Shown here one piece after another: positions 10,448 to 18,286 of a DNA stretch of 35,322 nt (position 1 is the stretch's first letter; each line of letters begins with the position of its first letter). Source of the DNA: Methylacidimicrobium cyclopophantes (GTDB lineage Bacteria; Verrucomicrobiota; Verrucomicrobiia; Methylacidiphilales; Methylacidiphilaceae). Location: contig NZ_CABFUZ020000078.1 of NCBI RefSeq assembly GCF_902143385.2, positions 1 through 35,322 of the forward strand. Direction: 5' to 3'. A program made the translations under genes and the position numbers. The notes beneath the pieces were generated by a model. The model saw only the letters and a program-made list of their open reading frames with translations. It was not told where the DNA came from and made no database searches.

Positions 10448-10846
10448 TTACGATGCTCTTTTTGCCGAGTCCGCGGTAAGCGCGCCGTAGGCTTCCGGCG
10501 ATTTGAGCTGCGGCGCTTCTGCGGGATTCTCGACATGGACCCGGAAAAGCCATCCCTTCCCGTAAGGGTCCGTGTTGATCAGGCTTGGCTCCCGGGCTAA
10601 GGCCTCGTTCACCTCCAGCACTTCCCCGCTGACTGGAGAGTAAACATCGGAAGCGGCCTTCACCGATTCAACGGTGGCCACGGCTTCTCCTCGCTGCACA
10701 TGCGTGCCGATCGCGGGCAGTTCGACGAAGACGACATCGGAGAGCTCCCGCTGCGCATGGTCGGTTATGCCGACAGTGCCGATTTCTCCTTCGAGCAGCA
10801 ACCACTCATGCGATTCGGTATAGAGACGATCGGTCGGAATGTTCAT
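10448..10846 (-). CDS. gcvH: Glycine cleavage system H protein
   Basis: Lipoyl carrier that shuttles the aminomethyl group between the P, T and L proteins. It has 132 aa, a typical length, with the lipoylation site at K63 in TVESVKAASDVYSPVSG. N-terminal YTESHEWL and the ITDHAQRELSDVVFVELP block match the family. The ATG overlaps the gcvT stop as ATGA, so translation is probably coupled. No L-protein gene is found in the window; that subunit is usually shared with other complexes. Confidence 0.97.
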   Translation of the reverse strand: MNIPTDRLYTESHEWLLLEGEIGTVGITDHAQRELSDVVFVELPAIGTHVQRGEAVATVESVKAASDVYSPVSGEVLEVNEALAREPSLINTDPYGKGWLFRVHVENPAEAPQLKSPEAYGALTADSAKRAS

Positions 10847-11973
10847 TGGCTTTTTCTTCGATAGAGGGGGGGCGCCTTCACCGTGACCCGATAACTATGT
10901 CCTCTTACTGCGTATGCGAGTCGGCTCCCTACCGTGGCCATCGGCGATTGTACATAACCCATCCCGATGGCGGTGCCCAGGGTCGGAGAAAAGCCCCCGC
11001 TCGTCACCTGCCCCACGACAGTTCTTTCCGCGAGGAGATCGTAACCGGTCCTGGGGGGAGGAGCGGGGCCGTCGACCTCGAACGCTACCAAAGAGATCTC
11101 CGTCCCTCGGCGCTTCCTTTCCTCAAGAGCCTTTCTCCCGGGGAAGGAGTCCGGCTTCTCCCAATCGACGACCCATGCCAAGCGAGCTTCCAGCGGAGTT
11201 ATCTCCGCACGAAGCTCATGGCCATTGAGAGGCAAGCAGGCTTCCAATCGGAGAATATCCCGCGCAGCCAAGCCGCAGGGGCGGATGCCCGACGATGCTC
11301 CCTCTTCCAAAAGTGCATCCCAGAGACCGGGGCCGAGGGAGAGGGGGAAAAAAAGCTCCGCTCCGTCTTCTCCCGTGTAGCCGGTGCGCGCTATCCACAA
11401 GTCGACCCCGTTCCAGAGGCCGGAAAGAAAGGCGCGACGCTCTATGGTTGCGGGCAGATCGGGAATGACTCGGCGGAGGATCCTCCAAGCTTCCGGTCCC
11501 TGAAGCGCCAGCCCTCCCCACCGCTCGCTTTCGTTCGCGACGGTCGTCCCGGCATGGGAGAGTCTTTCGGAAAACCAGCGGAAATCGGTCTCCGTCGTTG
11601 CCGCATTGACGACCAGGAAGAATCTTGAGGCGTCGATCCGATAGACGAAAAGGTCGTCGATAATGCCTCCGTCGTCCTGCAGCAGCATCGAGTAGCGGCC
11701 TCGGCCCGGGGAAAGAGAGGCCATCCTGCTCGGCAGGAGCCGGTCGAGCCACTCCTCCGCATCTGGTCCCGAAAGAAGCAGCTCGCCCATATGGCAGATA
11801 TCGAAGAGTCCGGCTGCCCTGCGGACGGCCAAGACTTCTTCTGCCACCGAAGTGTAGACGATCGGAAGATACCAGCCTGCGAAATCTCCCATTCGCGCTC
11901 CCCATTTGCGATGGCGGTCGGCAAGAGGGGTGGTTCGGAGAAGGGAAGAGGAGAGAGCTTGCACCCGAAGCAC
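10843..11973 (-). CDS. gcvT: Aminomethyltransferase (glycine cleavage T protein)
   Basis: Moves the methylene group from GcvH to tetrahydrofolate and releases ammonia. It is up to 376 aa, with the family segments TTPLADRHRKWGARMGDFAGWYLP, VRRAAGLFDICHMGE, RTGYTGEDGAELFFP and the C-terminal TSGGFSPTLG-IGMGYV block; the folate-site aspartate lies in GDFAGW. The start is uncertain: GTG at 11973 and GTG at 11964 both lack a ribosome-binding site. A perfect TTGACA (minus strand, 11999-12004) stands only 25 bases before the first GTG, so the transcript may be nearly leaderless or begin further in. First gene of the gcvT-H-P operon; no glycine riboswitch is visible upstream. Confidence 0.96.
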   Translation of the reverse strand: MLRVQALSSSLLRTTPLADRHRKWGARMGDFAGWYLPIVYTSVAEEVLAVRRAAGLFDICHMGELLLSGPDAEEWLDRLLPSRMASLSPGRGRYSMLLQDDGGIIDDLFVYRIDASRFFLVVNAATTETDFRWFSERLSHAGTTVANESERWGGLALQGPEAWRILRRVIPDLPATIERRAFLSGLWNGVDLWIARTGYTGEDGAELFFPLSLGPGLWDALLEEGASSGIRPCGLAARDILRLEACLPLNGHELRAEITPLEARLAWVVDWEKPDSFPGRKALEERKRRGTEISLVAFEVDGPAPPPRTGYDLLAERTVVGQVTSGGFSPTLGTAIGMGYVQSPMATVGSRLAYAVRGHSYRVTVKAPPLYRRKSQ

Positions 11974-12045
11974 GAATCAAGGCGGCCTCCGGCCCCGTTG
12001 TCAAGATCTCTTCCCTCTCCGGCTTTCCCTCCAGCGGATTCTCAT

Positions 12046-12071
12046 GGGAAGTCTTTGTCACGGGAAGTCTT
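12046..12071. repeat. Tandem 10-bp direct repeat upstream of gcvT
   Basis: GGGAAGTCTT occurs at 12046-12055 and again at 12062-12071, a 16-bp period. It lies in the 142-bp divergent gap between gcvT and the coiled-coil gene. This could be a regulator-binding site for either gene. I know of no regulator with this motif. Confidence 0.4.
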
Positions 12072-12115
12072 GCGTACCGGACACGAGGCGCTAGGATGAA
12101 GCGGAGCGTCAGCCT

Positions 12116-12742
12116 ATGAGTAGGAAAGCTGGGGAGCCGGTGCCTTCGCCGGGCGAGGGGGAATTCGCCGCGCGTTTCTCTGTAGATGATCTCAATATCA
12201 AGGTTCAGCAAGCCCAGGAGGTCTTGCTCGATCTGGAGCGGAGGCGCGAAGAGATCGAGCGCCAGAAGCGGCAGCTCGAGGAGCTGCGGAAGAAACAGCG
12301 GGATTTCGAGGTCGGCCATCGGGAAGTGACCGAGGAGTTGACGCGAAGCATTGCGCTTTTGGAGCGCCAGGAAGAGGACGGCCAGAGAGAGCTTGAGGAC
12401 ATCCGCTCTGTCCGGAAGACCCTTGCCGGCCAGCTCGCCTCGCTGGAGGCCCTGGAGCCCTCGGCCTGGGAGCCGGCGAACCTTGCCGATGAGCTGGCGA
12501 AGGCTTTAGCCTTGGTTGATCAGTCCCGCGCCGCTCTCCGACAGGCCCAAGGGAGGATTGATCGATTGCGCTTGAGCTCTCCCGAGCAAGAGGGGGCCCA
12601 GGGTCGGGCGGCGGAAGGAGTCCCCGAGGATCTGGACGAGGGATTCGGTTTTTGGCGCAAAGTGGCGAGCGGTTTTGCCTATTCCCTTCCTCTGATCCTC
12701 TCTCTTTTGGGGGTCGCCCTCTTCTGGTTCCTCAAAAAGTAG
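12116..12742 (+). CDS. Unknown coiled-coil protein with a C-terminal membrane anchor
   Basis: I do not recognise a family. The 208-residue product has a long charged heptad region (about 27-110, rich in E, R, Q, L), a second shorter helix (125-153), a flexible linker, and one hydrophobic segment (187-206) that ends in FLKK at the very C-terminus. There is no signal peptide. This is the layout of a tail-anchored protein whose coiled coil faces the cytoplasm, such as a scaffold or a division/envelope factor; that role is only a guess. ggag lies nine bases before the ATG. It is divergent from gcvT, and a second small membrane protein begins four bases after its stop. Confidence 0.75.
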   Translation: MSRKAGEPVPSPGEGEFAARFSVDDLNIKVQQAQEVLLDLERRREEIERQKRQLEELRKKQRDFEVGHREVTEELTRSIALLERQEEDGQRELEDIRSVRKTLAGQLASLEALEPSAWEPANLADELAKALALVDQSRAALRQAQGRIDRLRLSSPEQEGAQGRAAEGVPEDLDEGFGFWRKVASGFAYSLPLILSLLGVALFWFLKK

Positions 12743-12746
12743 ATCC

Positions 12747-13016
12747 ATGTCGCTCGATCGGAAAGGGGAAGAGGCCGACTCGCGAAGACCGAGGCGCGAT
12801 CGTGCGGCCCGACATTTCTTATCCGAGGGAGCGGACACGGCGGAAGCACGGCTCGCGGAGGAAGGAAAACGCTCTCCGTGCTGGCAGCATAGCGCACAGC
12901 GAAGGCAGGATCGGAAGCGATTCTTCCTGCTCCTCCTGCTCCTTGGGGCTGTCCTCTACTGGCTTTGGAAACAGTGTAGCCCCTTTTTTGCACCGGGAGC
13001 CTCGGGCGCACCCTAG
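12747..13016 (+). CDS. Small single-pass membrane protein, unknown
   Basis: 89 aa, not recognised. It has a highly charged N-terminal part (residues 1-58, many R, E, D), then one strong membrane segment (about 59-75, FFLLLLLLGAVLYWLW) and a short Pro/Gly tail. The start lies 4 bases after the stop of the coiled-coil gene, with no ribosome-binding site of its own, which suggests coupled translation. Arg/Lys before the segment predicts the charged part stays in the cytoplasm. The membrane segment and tight spacing favour a real gene, but the DNA upstream of the segment could be low-value coding. Confidence 0.55.
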   Translation: MSLDRKGEEADSRRPRRDRAARHFLSEGADTAEARLAEEGKRSPCWQHSAQRRQDRKRFFLLLLLLGAVLYWLWKQCSPFFAPGASGAP

Positions 13017-13067
13017 ACGGAATCGACCGCAGTTCGAGGACGAGCGCGCTGGGCTGTCGAGCATGCG

Positions 13068-13769
13068 CTAATGCGTTTCTTTCGGAGTTTCCGGAAGCGG
13101 CCGGCTCGCGTCCGCATGGCCTCGGTGGCGTATGTCACGCGCTCTGTAGAGATAGTAGACTTCTTCGGCGATATTTTTCGCGTGGTCGGCGATTCGCTCG
13201 ATCGCACGGCTGATCAAGAGAAGGCTCGTCGCCTGAGGGATCGACCCCGGCTGTCCCCGCATCGCCTCGAGAAGCTCCTCGGAGAGCTTTTTGTTGAGGG
13301 CGTCGACCTCCTTGTCTCTCCTGACGATCCCGATGGCTTCTTTCGCCTTGGCCTCGATAAAGCAGTCGATGGCATCGCGATACATCTCTTCCGCAACCAT
13401 CGCCATTCGAGGGATGTCAAAAAGGAGCTTGAGAGGAGGCGCAGCGTTCAGGCGACGGGCCAGCCGAGCGATCGTGACCGCCTGATCTCCGATTCGTTCG
13501 AGGTCGCTGGAAATCTTGGAAGCGACGAGAACGAACCGACAATCGATGGCAACCGGGCTGTGCGTTGCAATGAAGGTGATGACCAGATCATCGACCTTGA
13601 CTTCCAGGGAATCGATTTCGGAATCCTGCCTCTCGACAGATTCCGCGAGCGAATCGTTTCGCTCGATGAGGGCTTGCAGGGCCAAGCGTAGGTGGCGGGC
13701 GGCCAAGCTGGCCATTAAAAGCAGGGTCTCTCGGATCCGAGAGAGCTCAATGGAACCGGTTGCGGTCAT
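13068..13769 (-). CDS. phoU: Phosphate signalling accessory protein PhoU
   Basis: Cytoplasmic regulator that links the phosphate transporter to the PhoR kinase and represses the Pho response. It has 233 aa with two three-helix PhoU repeats. Family marks are the E/D-rich metal-binding helices: DSEIDSLEVKVDD with SDLERIGDQAVTIA in the first repeat, and the RRDKEVDALNKKL and RAIERIADHAKNIAEEVYYL counterparts in the second. There is no pst transporter next to it, and the phoB-phoR pair lies about 13 kb away, so the regulon is scattered. It is divergent from the proton ATPase and convergent with the small membrane-protein gene. Confidence 0.95.
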   Translation of the reverse strand: MTATGSIELSRIRETLLLMASLAARHLRLALQALIERNDSLAESVERQDSEIDSLEVKVDDLVITFIATHSPVAIDCRFVLVASKISSDLERIGDQAVTIARLARRLNAAPPLKLLFDIPRMAMVAEEMYRDAIDCFIEAKAKEAIGIVRRDKEVDALNKKLSEELLEAMRGQPGSIPQATSLLLISRAIERIADHAKNIAEEVYYLYRARDIRHRGHADASRPLPETPKETH

Positions 13770-13914
13770 GGAAGCCCGATCTACGTAGAGCGTTCAGCCG
13801 GCGGAAGTGGAGAAAATCTAGCATGGAGTTTGAGCGAACGGATACTCTTTTCCAGCCAAGTCTTGGGTCAACGAACGACCCGGCGATGGCGAGCCATTTT
13901 GCAAGAGCCTCGCA

Positions 13915-16287
13915 ATGAAAGAAGAACTTTCTCAGAAGCTTGAGGGCGGAGAGCTGTCCGGCGGGTTGTCGAACCAAGAAGCGGCCAAGCGGCTCGCCGT
14001 GGAAGGGCCGAACACAATCCCGGAACGCTCCAGAGCCCCTCTCCTCGTCTTCTTGAGTAAGTTTTGGGCTCCCGTCCCATGGATGTTGGAGGCCGCGATC
14101 GTCATGGAAGTGCTCCTACGGCGAATCGGAGATGCGATCGGCATCGGAATCCTATTGATTTTGACGGCCCTCTTGTCGTTCTTCCAGGAAAATCGCGCGG
14201 AACGGGCGTTGCGGCTTCTTCGCCGAAAATGGGTCGGGATGGCTCGAGTCTTTCGCGACCAGGCGTGGCAGCGTGTTCCTGTTCCCGAGATCGTTCGGGG
14301 GGATCGGATTCATTTGCGGGTTGGGGACATCGTTCCGGCCGATGCGCGACTAGAGTCGGGCGTTGTGGGAATCGACGAGTCTTCCCTTACCGGAGAACCT
14401 TTCGCGAAAGAGAAAGGAGCGGGGGCGGTCGTCTACGGCGGGACCGTGGTCCGCAAGGGGGAAGCAACCGGAGAGGTTTTTGCTACCGGACCGAGGACCA
14501 CGTTCGGGCGGATCGCCGGCTTGGTGTCGTCGGCAAAGGCGCCAAGCCAAGTCGAAGAGACGATTTTTCGGATTGTGCGTTGGCTGATCGGGATCGACGC
14601 CGTCCTGGTCGTTTTCGTCTTTGGTTACGGACTCTCCCATCGTTTGCCGCTTTCCGAAGTGCTGCCTTATGCGCTGGTGCTTTTGATCACTTCCGTTCCC
14701 GCCGCCTTACCCGCAACTTTTGCAATAACGGGTGCCCTAGGGGCGCAGGAGCTTGCGCGGAAGGGGGTGCTCGTCCGTCGGCTGGCCGCCGTCGAGAACG
14801 CGGCAACAATGGATATTTTGGCCGCAGATAAGACGGGGACCGTCACGACGAACGAAGCCGCATTGCGAGAAATATGGTCTCTTCCTCCTGCCACCAGAGA
14901 AGAACTTCTCCTTTGGGGAGCGATGGCTTCGCTGGAAGCAAGCGAGGATCCACTCGAGCGCGCCATTTTTACCGCAGCAAAAACGGCGAAGCTTGGTTCC
15001 TTCGAGGGGGACAGGGTCTCCTTCACGCCGTTCGATCCATCGACGAAGTCTTCCAGTGCCGTTTACCAGAGGAATGGAAGCCGCTTTCGCGTCATCAAAG
15101 GCGCCCCCGACGCGATCGAGAGGGCGGTAGGGGGACTTTCACCCGAGGCTGACGAAATGCTGGAGAGATTTTCGTCTCAGGGTTTGCGAATCCTTGCCGT
15201 GGCCGCGGGCACGCCCGAGCAGTTGCGCTTCGTCGGATTCCTCGGCTTTTCCGATCCCGTGCGGCGAGATTCCCGCAGCCTGGTCGCTCGACTACACGAG
15301 TTGGGGATTCGCGTCATTCTCGTAACCGGGGATACGGTGGCTGCGGCCCGAGCGGTGGCTCGAGAGGTGGGTATCGGGTCTCGGGTGTGTCGCAGCCCCG
15401 ATCCTTCGGAGGTGGAAAGTCGCGATTCGATAGAGCTCTGCGATATTTTCGCGGGAGTTTTCCCGGAAGACAAATTTCGAATCGTCGATCGGTTGCAGAG
15501 GGCGGGTCATGTAGTCGGGATGACCGGCGATGGGGTAAACGATGCTCCGGCGCTTCGGCAAGCCGAAGTGGGGATCGCCGTCAACACCGCCTGCGATGTC
15601 GCACGGGAGGCGGCGAGCATCGCCCTTACCAACCCGGGTCTCATGGATATCGTGGCTGCGGTGGAAACGAGCCGGGAAATCTACGAGCGAATGTTGACCT
15701 ACATTTTGAATAAAATCATCAAGACGGTGGAAATCGCAGTCTTTCTAACCGCGGGCCTGTTCTCCACCGGGATTTTCGTTCTCACCCCGTTTCTCGGGGT
15801 TCTTCTGCTCCTGTCGAACGATTTTATCACCATGTCTCTCGCTTCCGATCGCGTGCGAATTCCGGCCCGCTGCCGCCGTTGGCCGATCCGCTCGGTGGTG
15901 TTTGCGGCGGGGAGTTTTGCGCTCTGCCTCCTGGGGCTCTCATTCGCGGTTTTCTGGGTGGGCATCCATTGGCTCAAGTTCGACGCCAACCAGCTGCAGA
16001 CCCTTGTCTTTGCCTGGCTCGCTTTTTCCGGTCAGGGGATGGTCTACGTCGTCCGAGAACGAAGCGGGATGCCGGGCCCGCTCCCCGGATTCTGGCTCTT
16101 GTTCTGCTCCGCTGGAGCCGTCTTGCTCGTATCCTTTCTGGCGGTTGCCGGTGTTGGTATGGCGCCGTTACCCTTGGTGGTGGTGGTCGGACTCCTTGGG
16201 ACGCTTGCGATCTTTCTGGCAGCTCTTTTCTTGATTAGGGCGAGGATCTTTTCCTTCTTTGGCTTGCAGGGGAATGTTTCCCGTTGA
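13915..16287 (+). CDS. Plasma-membrane proton-efflux P-type ATPase (type IIIA)
   Basis: Membrane pump that uses ATP to export protons. It has 790 aa and no long C-terminal autoinhibitory tail. Motifs: TGEP (159-162), M4 VPAALP (261-266), the phosphorylated aspartate D305 in DKTGT, nucleotide-site KGAP (395-398), TGD (471-473) and GDGVNDAP (D539, D543). Most telling, M6 reads SNDFITMSLASDRV; its N635-D636 pair matches the Asn-Asp that carries protons in plant and fungal pumps. This makes a proton pump more likely than a calcium or magnesium pump. Upstream signals are weak. Its last 53 bp overlap der on the opposite strand. A role in keeping cytoplasmic pH in an acidic habitat is plausible but inferred. 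Confidence 0.9.
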   Translation: MKEELSQKLEGGELSGGLSNQEAAKRLAVEGPNTIPERSRAPLLVFLSKFWAPVPWMLEAAIVMEVLLRRIGDAIGIGILLILTALLSFFQENRAERALRLLRRKWVGMARVFRDQAWQRVPVPEIVRGDRIHLRVGDIVPADARLESGVVGIDESSLTGEPFAKEKGAGAVVYGGTVVRKGEATGEVFATGPRTTFGRIAGLVSSAKAPSQVEETIFRIVRWLIGIDAVLVVFVFGYGLSHRLPLSEVLPYALVLLITSVPAALPATFAITGALGAQELARKGVLVRRLAAVENAATMDILAADKTGTVTTNEAALREIWSLPPATREELLLWGAMASLEASEDPLERAIFTAAKTAKLGSFEGDRVSFTPFDPSTKSSSAVYQRNGSRFRVIKGAPDAIERAVGGLSPEADEMLERFSSQGLRILAVAAGTPEQLRFVGFLGFSDPVRRDSRSLVARLHELGIRVILVTGDTVAAARAVAREVGIGSRVCRSPDPSEVESRDSIELCDIFAGVFPEDKFRIVDRLQRAGHVVGMTGDGVNDAPALRQAEVGIAVNTACDVAREAASIALTNPGLMDIVAAVETSREIYERMLTYILNKIIKTVEIAVFLTAGLFSTGIFVLTPFLGVLLLLSNDFITMSLASDRVRIPARCRRWPIRSVVFAAGSFALCLLGLSFAVFWVGIHWLKFDANQLQTLVFAWLAFSGQGMVYVVRERSGMPGPLPGFWLLFCSAGAVLLVSFLAVAGVGMAPLPLVVVVGLLGTLAIFLAALFLIRARIFSFFGLQGNVSR

Positions 16288-17629
16288 CGGGCCTCCCTTC
16301 GGCTTTTCTCCAACTCCAGTGAATAGGACGTCCAAGAAGGGGGAACTCATTGCGGAGTTGGGCTTCCAGGAAGCGTTCGTAGGAGGGCATCAGGAGCCGT
16401 GGATCGTTCACGAAGAGATGCAGACGAAGAGCGGAGCCGGCTGGGGCATTTCGCGGCGCTTGGTCTACGGCATAATAGATTTTCAGGCGCTTTCCGCTTG
16501 ACGCCGGAGGAGGAAGACGGCGCTGGACCTTCTGGAAAAAGCGGTTGAGAGCGCCGGTCGAGATCGCCTGACCCGCTTCCGAATCGACGCGGAGGCTTGT
16601 TTCGAGCAAGCGATCGAGATTGGCACCGTCTTTGGCGCTCAGCGGCACGACGGGAGCGAATGAGAGGAAGGGCAACTCGTTCTTGACCGCTTCGGTTGCA
16701 CGAGCTTGCGCTTCTTTCCCTCCAGCCGGTCGCGAGAGGAGGTCCCACTTGTTGAGAGCGATCACGCAGGGGCGGCCGATCCGCTGGATCCATCCGGCGA
16801 TCTTTTTGTCTTGCCGGGTGATTCCCGCATAACCGTCCAGGACGAGAACCGCCACATGTGCCCGGGCCAACGCATGGAGCGATCGTCCGGCGATCTTCGA
16901 CTCTATTCCCTTGCTCTGCTTGCGGCGCGGTGCCAACCCCGCTGTGTCGATGAGGAACAACCGTTTCTTGCGCCATACGAGCTCGATGTCGACAGCGTCA
17001 TGAGTGGTTCCCGGCTCGGGAGCTACGAGCAGCCTCGATTCGCCGACCAGAGCGTTGACGAGGGTCGACTTGCCCACGTTGGGCCGTCCCAGAATGGCGA
17101 TTCGTCGCGCCGGCTCCTCCGCAGGAACCGGAGGAGCGGAAAGAGAATCGCCTCTGGTCAACCTCTCTCGCAACTGGCGAATGCCGCGGTTGTGGGCGGC
17201 CGATATGGCGATCGGCTCGCCGAATCCGAGCTCGAAACTCTCTTCTGCAAGCGGGAAGAGCTTCTCCTCATCGATTTTATTGGCGATCACCCATACCTTT
17301 TTGCCCAACTTGCGCAGAAGAGCGGCAATTTCCCGATCGAGCGGAGTAATGCCGGACCGCCCATCGAGAACAAAAAGGAGATCGGTAGCTTTGCGAAGGC
17401 TCGCTAGGGTGAGATCGGCAACGGCTCGCTCCTTTGCTTCCCGCGAGAAGACGAATCCCCCCGTGTCGATGAGCACGGCCGGCTTTCCGTCGAATCGCAC
17501 TCGGGCGCACAAGGGGTCCCGCGTCATCCCCGGTTCGGGATGGGCGAGCGCGATCTCCTTCCCGCAGAGTCGGTTGAAGAGAGTCGACTTTCCGACGTTG
17601 GGACGTCCCACGATCACGAAAGTTCGCAT
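16235..17629 (-). CDS. der: Ribosome biogenesis GTPase Der (EngA)
   Basis: Double GTPase needed for 50S subunit assembly. It has 464 aa, with two G domains and a C-terminal KH-like domain. The first Walker A is GRPNVGKS at 8-15 with NKID at 117-120; the second is GRPNVGKS at 181-188, with DTAG and NKWD later in that domain. ggag sits six bases before the ATG. The last 17 codons are antisense to the end of the proton ATPase gene, which leaves no room for a terminator between them. It follows pgsA by 42 bp and so probably ends the amrB-gltX-pgsA-der cluster. Confidence 0.98.
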   Translation of the reverse strand: MRTFVIVGRPNVGKSTLFNRLCGKEIALAHPEPGMTRDPLCARVRFDGKPAVLIDTGGFVFSREAKERAVADLTLASLRKATDLLFVLDGRSGITPLDREIAALLRKLGKKVWVIANKIDEEKLFPLAEESFELGFGEPIAISAAHNRGIRQLRERLTRGDSLSAPPVPAEEPARRIAILGRPNVGKSTLVNALVGESRLLVAPEPGTTHDAVDIELVWRKKRLFLIDTAGLAPRRKQSKGIESKIAGRSLHALARAHVAVLVLDGYAGITRQDKKIAGWIQRIGRPCVIALNKWDLLSRPAGGKEAQARATEAVKNELPFLSFAPVVPLSAKDGANLDRLLETSLRVDSEAGQAISTGALNRFFQKVQRRLPPPASSGKRLKIYYAVDQAPRNAPAGSALRLHLFVNDPRLLMPSYERFLEAQLRNEFPLLGRPIHWSWRKAEGRPVNGKHSPASQRRKRSSP

Positions 17630-17671
17630 AAACCTCTCCGGATTTCCGCCCGATGTCGTGCGCCTCGCCGG

Positions 17672-18286
17672 TTAGAGGAGGCTGGTCCGGCCGCTTCGCG
17701 AGGAGGGAAGCGGCGGGCAGGAAACGCTTGGAAATAGGATGCGCCAACCGGTCGAACAATAAAAGCAAGCGGATGCCAGAATGAAACCGGCCGAGATCCA
17801 ACAGATGGCGATCGCCCATGGGAGTTTCAGCAGAGCTGCGGCTACGGTGAGGAAAGAAAAGAAAGTGGCTGCTTTCCCGGTCCAATGGGGATGGATGGGC
17901 ACCTCTCTTTTGAGCAAGCGAAGGATCGCGATCCCCCCGACCAGAAAGCTGTCTCGGCTAAGGACCAGGACCAGGAACCAGACCGGGAGAGGTGCCGACT
18001 GAGGAGAAGGAATGGTGGTCAAGCAAAGAAGGGAGACAAGCAAGACCATCTTGTCGGCTACCGGGTCGAGGACCTTTCCCAAAGCGCTCTGCTGCCGCCA
18101 ACGTCTGGCGATGAAGCCGTCTAGAGCGTCGCTAAGAGCGGCGGCGATAAAGAGGGAGAATCCCGCGATGCGGTAGCGGTCGTCCTCGGCTCCGGCTGTT
18201 TGGCTCTTTCCGTACTGCCAGAGGACTGCAGCCATGGCCGGAGCGCAAAGCAGCCGAAGGATGGTGACTCGCGTGGCCCATGTCAT
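17672..18286 (-). CDS. pgsA: CDP-alcohol phosphatidyltransferase, probably phosphatidylglycerophosphate synthase
   Basis: Membrane enzyme that joins CDP-diacylglycerol to glycerol-3-phosphate, the first step to phosphatidylglycerol. It has 204 aa and about five or six membrane segments. The full catalytic signature DxxDGxxAR-x8-GxxxDxxxD is present, with metal-binding D53, D56, D74 and D78. Size and the N-terminal TRVTILRLL start fit PgsA best, but other CDP-alcohol transferases share the motif. The ATG overlaps the gltX stop as ATGA. Confidence 0.88.
   Translation of the reverse strand: MTWATRVTILRLLCAPAMAAVLWQYGKSQTAGAEDDRYRIAGFSLFIAAALSDALDGFIARRWRQQSALGKVLDPVADKMVLLVSLLCLTTIPSPQSAPLPVWFLVLVLSRDSFLVGGIAILRLLKREVPIHPHWTGKAATFFSFLTVAAALLKLPWAIAICWISAGFILASACFYCSTGWRILFPSVSCPPLPSSRSGRTSLL

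Noticed and set aside
11974-12115. Glycine riboswitch upstream of gcvT
   Set aside because: I could not find the paired aptamer core or the conserved purine-rich loops on the minus strand.
11216-12319. 367-aa minus-strand frame over gcvT and its upstream gap
   Set aside because: It overlaps gcvT in another frame and the start of the coiled-coil gene; no family similarity.
13865-13881. GGGTC/GACCC inverted repeat before the proton ATPase
   Set aside because: A five-base stem with a seven-base loop is expected by chance in GC-rich DNA.
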